Assembly (NCBI GenBank): GCA_020058145.1
Contig: JAGVEP010000359.1
Span: 1 to 8,556 of the forward strand
Origin: Phycisphaerae bacterium
GTDB taxonomy: Bacteria; Planctomycetota; Phycisphaerae; UBA1845; Fen-1342
Length of the DNA stretch: 8,556 nucleotides
Direction: 5' to 3'
Shown here: positions 6,555 through 8,556 of the stretch, piece by piece
How positions within the stretch are numbered: position 1 is the stretch's first letter
How the letters are laid out: the number at the start of each line of letters is the position of its first letter
The notes under the pieces: generated by a model
What the model saw: only the letters and a program-made list of their open reading frames with translations
What the model was told of the DNA's origin: nothing
Databases searched by the model: none
Program-made: the position numbers and the translations under genes

Positions 6555-6569
6555 GTTCGGGTCTTCCAC

Positions 6570-6591
6570 GTAGGGCGGGCACGGCCCACCA
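6570..6591 (+). repeat. GTAG-headed palindromic repeat, copy 3 (REP-like), in the prfA leader
   Basis: GTAG then GGCGGGC-ACG-GCCCACC then A. One stem pair is C/A on the plus strand, which becomes a G-U pair on the minus-strand RNA, so the hairpin is better formed in the rpmE-prfA transcript. It lies two bases upstream of the GGAAG ribosome-binding site of prfA. Its presence inside the longer open frame argues against an upstream prfA start. Confidence 0.75.
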
Positions 6592-6602
6592 TCTGCCTTT
6601 TC

Positions 6603-6641
6603 GTTGAAAGAGAACGGCCCGCGCGCACTGCGCCGGGCCGT
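6603..6641 (-). terminator. Terminator or attenuator-like hairpin between rpmE and prfA
   Basis: On the minus strand, 24 bases after the rpmE stop, ACGGCCCG (6641-6634) pairs perfectly with CGGGCCGT (6621-6614). An inner GCGC-loop-GCGC continues the stem past a one-base bulge. The bases that follow read TCTCTTTC, T-rich but interrupted. This would partly end transcription after rpmE, letting L31 be made in excess of RF1, unless prfA has its own promoter, which I do not see clearly. Confidence 0.45.
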
Positions 6642-6665
6642 CATCGAACATCGGAGCTAGGATCG

Positions 6666-6902
6666 CTACTGGCCGGTCGCCGCGACCTTGCCCTTACCGA
6701 AATACTCGCTGCCGAACTTCTTCTGGAAGCGCTCGACGCGCCCGGCGGCGTCGACGAACTTCTGCTTGCCGGTGTAGAACGGGTGGCAGGCGCTGCAAAT
6801 ATCCACCTTGATCGCGGGCACGGTGGCCCCGGTCTTAAAGCTGTTGCCGCACGCACAGGTAACCTGCGCCTCGTGGTACTTGGGATGGATCTTGGCTTTC
6901 AT
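6666..6902 (-). CDS. rpmE: 50S ribosomal protein L31, zinc-binding type
   Basis: Small protein of the large ribosomal subunit, near the central protuberance and the bridge to the small subunit. The 78 aa product opens with MKAKIHPKYHEAQVTCACGN, typical of L31, and keeps the four zinc-ligand cysteines of the C+ form: Cys16, Cys18, Cys36 and Cys39 (CAC and CSAC). Then come HPFYTGKQKFVDAAGRVERF and a short Lys-rich tail. I chose the ATG at 6902 because it gives the conserved N-terminus and has AGGA (6914-6911) 8 bases upstream; a TTG nine codons earlier falls in the leader hairpin. The C+ type is the form used under zinc sufficiency in bacteria that also have a cysteine-free paralogue; no paralogue is in view. 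Precedes prfA. Confidence 0.96.
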   Translation of the reverse strand: MKAKIHPKYHEAQVTCACGNSFKTGATVPAIKVDICSACHPFYTGKQKFVDAAGRVERFQKKFGSEYFGKGKVAATGQ

Positions 6903-6920
6903 GCTCTGTTTCCTGTCGCT

Positions 6921-6935
6921 GCCCCACAACGGGGC
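6921..6935 (-). promoter_or_regulatory. Small hairpin in the rpmE leader
   Basis: GCCCC-GTTGT-GGGGC on the minus strand, a perfect 5-bp stem, lies 6 bases upstream of the AGGA ribosome-binding site. Ribosomal protein leaders that autoregulate L31 are known in other phyla. This short hairpin is only suggestive. Confidence 0.25.
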
Positions 6936-6958
6936 TTCCGCATCGAATCCGAGCCCTG

Positions 6959-6988
6959 TATTATGGCGACCCGCCGCCAGGGACGCAA
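6959..6988. promoter_or_regulatory. Shared -10 region for divergent rpmE and ABC ATPase genes
   Basis: TATTAT (6959-6964, plus strand, 5 of 6 to the -10 consensus) overlaps CATAAT (6965-6960, minus strand, also 5 of 6). On the minus strand TTGCGT (6988-6983) stands 17 bases upstream as a partial -35 (TTG), giving an rpmE leader of about 50 bases. On the plus strand no good -35 is visible; transcription from there would leave a leader of about 45 bases before the ATPase ATG at 7016. Confidence 0.4.
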
Positions 6989-7015
6989 GGCCCCGCGCGA
7001 AACGGCAGGAGTCCG

Positions 7016-7705
7016 ATGCCGCCGACCGCCGACCAGATCGTCCACTTTGAAGAGGTCGTCAAGGTCTACCACCCCAGCGCAGGCGTGGAGGTCCCCGCGC
7101 TCTGCGGCGTCTCACTCAGCATTACACGCGGCGAGTACACCGCGATCGTGGGCCCGTCGGGCAGCGGCAAGTCCACGCTGTTGAACATCTTGGGATGCCT
7201 CGACCGGCCGACCTCCGGCACGTATTGGCTCGACGGCCGGGATGTATCGCGGCTAAACGACGACGAGTTGTCCGACATCCGCGGGCAGCGGATCGGTTTC
7301 GTTTTCCAGAGCTTCAACCTCATCGTTACGCAGACCGTGCTCGAGAACCTGGAGACGCCGTTGTACTACCAGGGTGTGCCGCCGGAGCAGCGGCGGGAGG
7401 CGGCGCTGCGGCTGATCGGCGCCGTCGGGCTGGCCGATCGCGCTGCGCACTACCCGCACGAGTTATCGGGCGGTCAACAGCAGCGCGTGGCTATCGCCCG
7501 GGCGCTGGCAAACGACCCCGCGATCGTCCTGGCGGATGAACCCACCGGCAACCTGGACAGCAAGACCGGGCAGATGATCCTGGAGACGCTCGACGAGTTG
7601 AACGCCGCCGGGCGGACGATCATCATCGTCTCGCACGACATGAACGTGGCGCGGCGGTGTCGCCGGGTGGTTGAGATACGGGATGGGCTGGTGTTTGAGG
7701 AGTAG
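7016..7705 (+). CDS. ABC transporter ATP-binding protein, MacB/LolD type
   Basis: Predicted cytoplasmic ATPase subunit that powers a membrane transporter or mechanotransmission complex of the MacB/LolD class. The 229 aa protein has every nucleotide-binding element: Walker A GPSGSGKST (46-54), Q-loop Gln98 (FVFQSFNL), signature LSGGQ (150-154), Walker B VLADEP (171-176) with catalytic Glu175, D-loop NLDS (179-182), and H-loop His207 (IIVSHD). FQSFNLI after the Q-loop and the short stand-alone size place it nearest the MacB-like and lipoprotein-release ATPases rather than importers. The ATG at 7016 has AGGAG (7007-7011) 4 bases upstream, close but usable. No permease or membrane-fusion partner follows: the next gene, 38 bases on, is on the other strand. 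The partner must be encoded elsewhere. Substrate unknown. Confidence 0.92.
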   Translation: MPPTADQIVHFEEVVKVYHPSAGVEVPALCGVSLSITRGEYTAIVGPSGSGKSTLLNILGCLDRPTSGTYWLDGRDVSRLNDDELSDIRGQRIGFVFQSFNLIVTQTVLENLETPLYYQGVPPEQRREAALRLIGAVGLADRAAHYPHELSGGQQQRVAIARALANDPAIVLADEPTGNLDSKTGQMILETLDELNAAGRTIIIVSHDMNVARRCRRVVEIRDGLVFEE

Positions 7706-7715
7706 GCACGAAGCC

Positions 7716-7737
7716 GTAGGGTGGGCACCGCCCGCCA
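7716..7737 (+). repeat. GTAG-headed palindromic repeat, copy 4 (REP-like)
   Basis: GTAG then GGTGGGC-ACC-GCCCGCC then A, a 7-bp stem with one G-U pair. It almost fills the 38-base gap between the convergent ATPase and dnaE2 genes, where it could serve as a 3'-end hairpin for the ATPase mRNA. Confidence 0.8.
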
Positions 7738-7743
7738 ACCGCC

Positions 7744-8556
7744 TCAATGAAAATCGCGCGACGCGGCCCGAATGGGGGCGATCTTCGCAGACAAATCCTG
7801 TAACCGCTCGACCTGCACGTTCACCACGACGCCCTGACGTTGCACGGTCCCCTCGGCAATGAGGGCGATCTTGGCGCGGCCGATGGCCTTGTGGCGGTCC
7901 CATACCTCCGGCCTCACGATCAGGTTGGCGCTGCCGGTTTCATCCTCCAGGGTCATGAAGACCATGCCGTTAGCGGTCCCCGGCCGCTGCCGATGGGTCA
8001 CGAGGCCGGCAACGCTGATGCGCTGACCCTGCCGCGCCGTCGCAAGCACTTCGTTCGGCTTGACTTTCAGCGCGCCCAACTCCGCCCGCACTAGTTCGAT
8101 GGGATGGGCGTTGAGCGACAACCCCAGCGCGTCGTAATCCTGGGTAACGATCTCGTCGCGTGTCATGGGCGGCAGCGCCGCCGGCGAGTCGGCCGGCTCC
8201 AAATCCGCCAGAAGCGGCAAGTCCGTATCGTCGAGTGCCAAAATCTGCCAAAGAGCCTGCCGGCGGTCGAGGCCCAGCGAGCGAAACGCATCCGCGGCTG
8301 CCAGGCGCAAGAGCGTTTCACGCGAAACGCCAGGCCGCCGGGCGAGCAAGCGGAGCGAGGTGATAACCCCGCCGCGCCGCGCTGCTTCGACTCCCCGGAC
8401 TTTGTCTGCACTCAGCCCACGGACCAGCCGAAAACCGAGCCGCAGAGAGGCGGTACCCCGGCCGGTACAGAGCCCGGCCGCTACATTTGTGTGGCACCGG
8501 CTAATAGCCGGTGTCCGCCGGCCGGTACAGAGCCCGGCCGCTACATTTGTGTGGCA
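7744..8556 (-). CDS. dnaE2: Error-prone DNA polymerase DnaE2/ImuC, C-terminal part (runs off the window)
   Basis: C-terminal portion of the translesion alpha-type DNA polymerase used in damage-induced mutagenesis with ImuA and ImuB. The last ~235 codons match the family closely: SLRLGFRLVRGLS, ARRPGVSRETLLRLAAADAFRSLGL, QALWQ, LPPMTRDEIVTQDYDALGLSLNAHPIE, the OB-fold segment GQRISVAGLVTHRQRPGTANG then FMTLEDETGSANLIV, and the characteristic final SRDFH. The catalytic palm and PHP domains would lie beyond the window. The frame has no stop from 7746 to the right edge and there is no required start in view. From 8458 onward the same frame passes into a 60-bp tandem repeat that encodes a repeated 20-residue peptide (SRCHTNVAAGLCTG within it) unlike any DnaE2 sequence I know. 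The gene is therefore either carrying an in-frame insertion or truncated by the repeat. imuA, imuB and any LexA box are not visible. Confidence 0.85.
   Translation of the reverse strand, partial: CHTNVAAGLCTGRRTPAISRCHTNVAAGLCTGRGTASLRLGFRLVRGLSADKVRGVEAARRGGVITSLRLLARRPGVSRETLLRLAAADAFRSLGLDRRQALWQILALDDTDLPLLADLEPADSPAALPPMTRDEIVTQDYDALGLSLNAHPIELVRAELGALKVKPNEVLATARQGQRISVAGLVTHRQRPGTANGMVFMTLEDETGSANLIVRPEVWDRHKAIGRAKIALIAEGTVQRQGVVVNVQVERLQDLSAKIAPIRAASRDFH
8458..8556. repeat. 60-bp tandem repeat of two hairpins at the window edge
   Basis: Bases 8458-8496 are identical to 8518-8556, giving a 60-bp period and about 1.65 visible copies. Each unit, read on the minus strand, has GTAG (8484-8481 in copy 1) followed by CGGCCGG-8 bases-CCGGCCG (8480-8459, perfect 7-bp stem). 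Further on is CACCGGCT-ATT-AGCCGGTG (8513-8495, perfect 8-bp stem, extended by GG/CC past a one-base bulge). The period is a multiple of three and has no stop in the dnaE2 frame. The window ends inside the second copy, so the copy number is unknown and an assembly break is possible. Confidence 0.85.

Noticed and set aside
6555..6644. A 30-residue N-terminal extension of RF1
   Set aside because: It would translate a REP-like palindrome and a terminator-like hairpin, and the ATG at 6554 has a good ribosome-binding site and gives a standard RF1 length.
5343..7184. A 613-codon plus-strand open frame across prfA, rpmE and the start of the ATPase
   Set aside because: It covers three well-identified genes, has no motifs and arises from GC-rich codon structure.

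Overview
The window is GC-rich bacterial chromosome with ordinary housekeeping genes, and its short intergenic gaps are full of small palindromic repeats. The gene content, the GbsR-type regulator, the short 'LYFEDP' putative lipoprotein and the many GTAG-headed palindromes suggest a Planctomycetota genome. That assignment is inference from family resemblance, because the window has no rRNA or other firm taxonomic marker.

Layout. Plus strand: the 3' tail of an unidentified gene (3-128); a good sigma70-type promoter (187-214) almost touching the start of guaB (IMP dehydrogenase, 223-1704); two GTAG-headed palindromes (1701-1758); a small putative lipoprotein gene (1790-2395). Minus strand, read right to left: rpmE (ribosomal protein L31), then prfA (release factor 1), then a GbsR/MarR-family regulator, pyrE (orotate phosphoribosyltransferase) and an M3-family oligoendopeptidase. 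The regulator and pyrE overlap by ATGA, and pyrE is separated from the peptidase gene by 3 bases, so these three look like one operon. Divergent from rpmE, on the plus strand, is a lone MacB/LolD-type ABC ATPase gene (7016-7705). Convergent with it is the 3' part of dnaE2/imuC (error-prone polymerase), which runs off the right edge.

How the genes relate. guaB and pyrE sit on purine and pyrimidine nucleotide synthesis. rpmE and prfA are both translation genes; a terminator-like hairpin and a palindromic repeat lie between them. The ABC ATPase has no permease in view.

Most notable signals: (1) a 60-bp two-hairpin tandem repeat that is continuous and in frame with dnaE2 and abuts its conserved C-terminal region at the window edge; (2) a canonical A-AAA-AAG slippery heptamer, in the correct phase, at the regulator/pyrE overlap, where a -1 shift would fuse the two proteins; (3) four copies of a GTAG plus stem-loop repeat with the architecture of REP elements, one supplying the guaB stop codon; (4) a promoter placing guaB on a nearly leaderless transcript; (5) a large nested palindrome between prfA and the regulator. 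None of these is proven by sequence alone. I see no CRISPR, insertion sequence, tRNA or phage gene.
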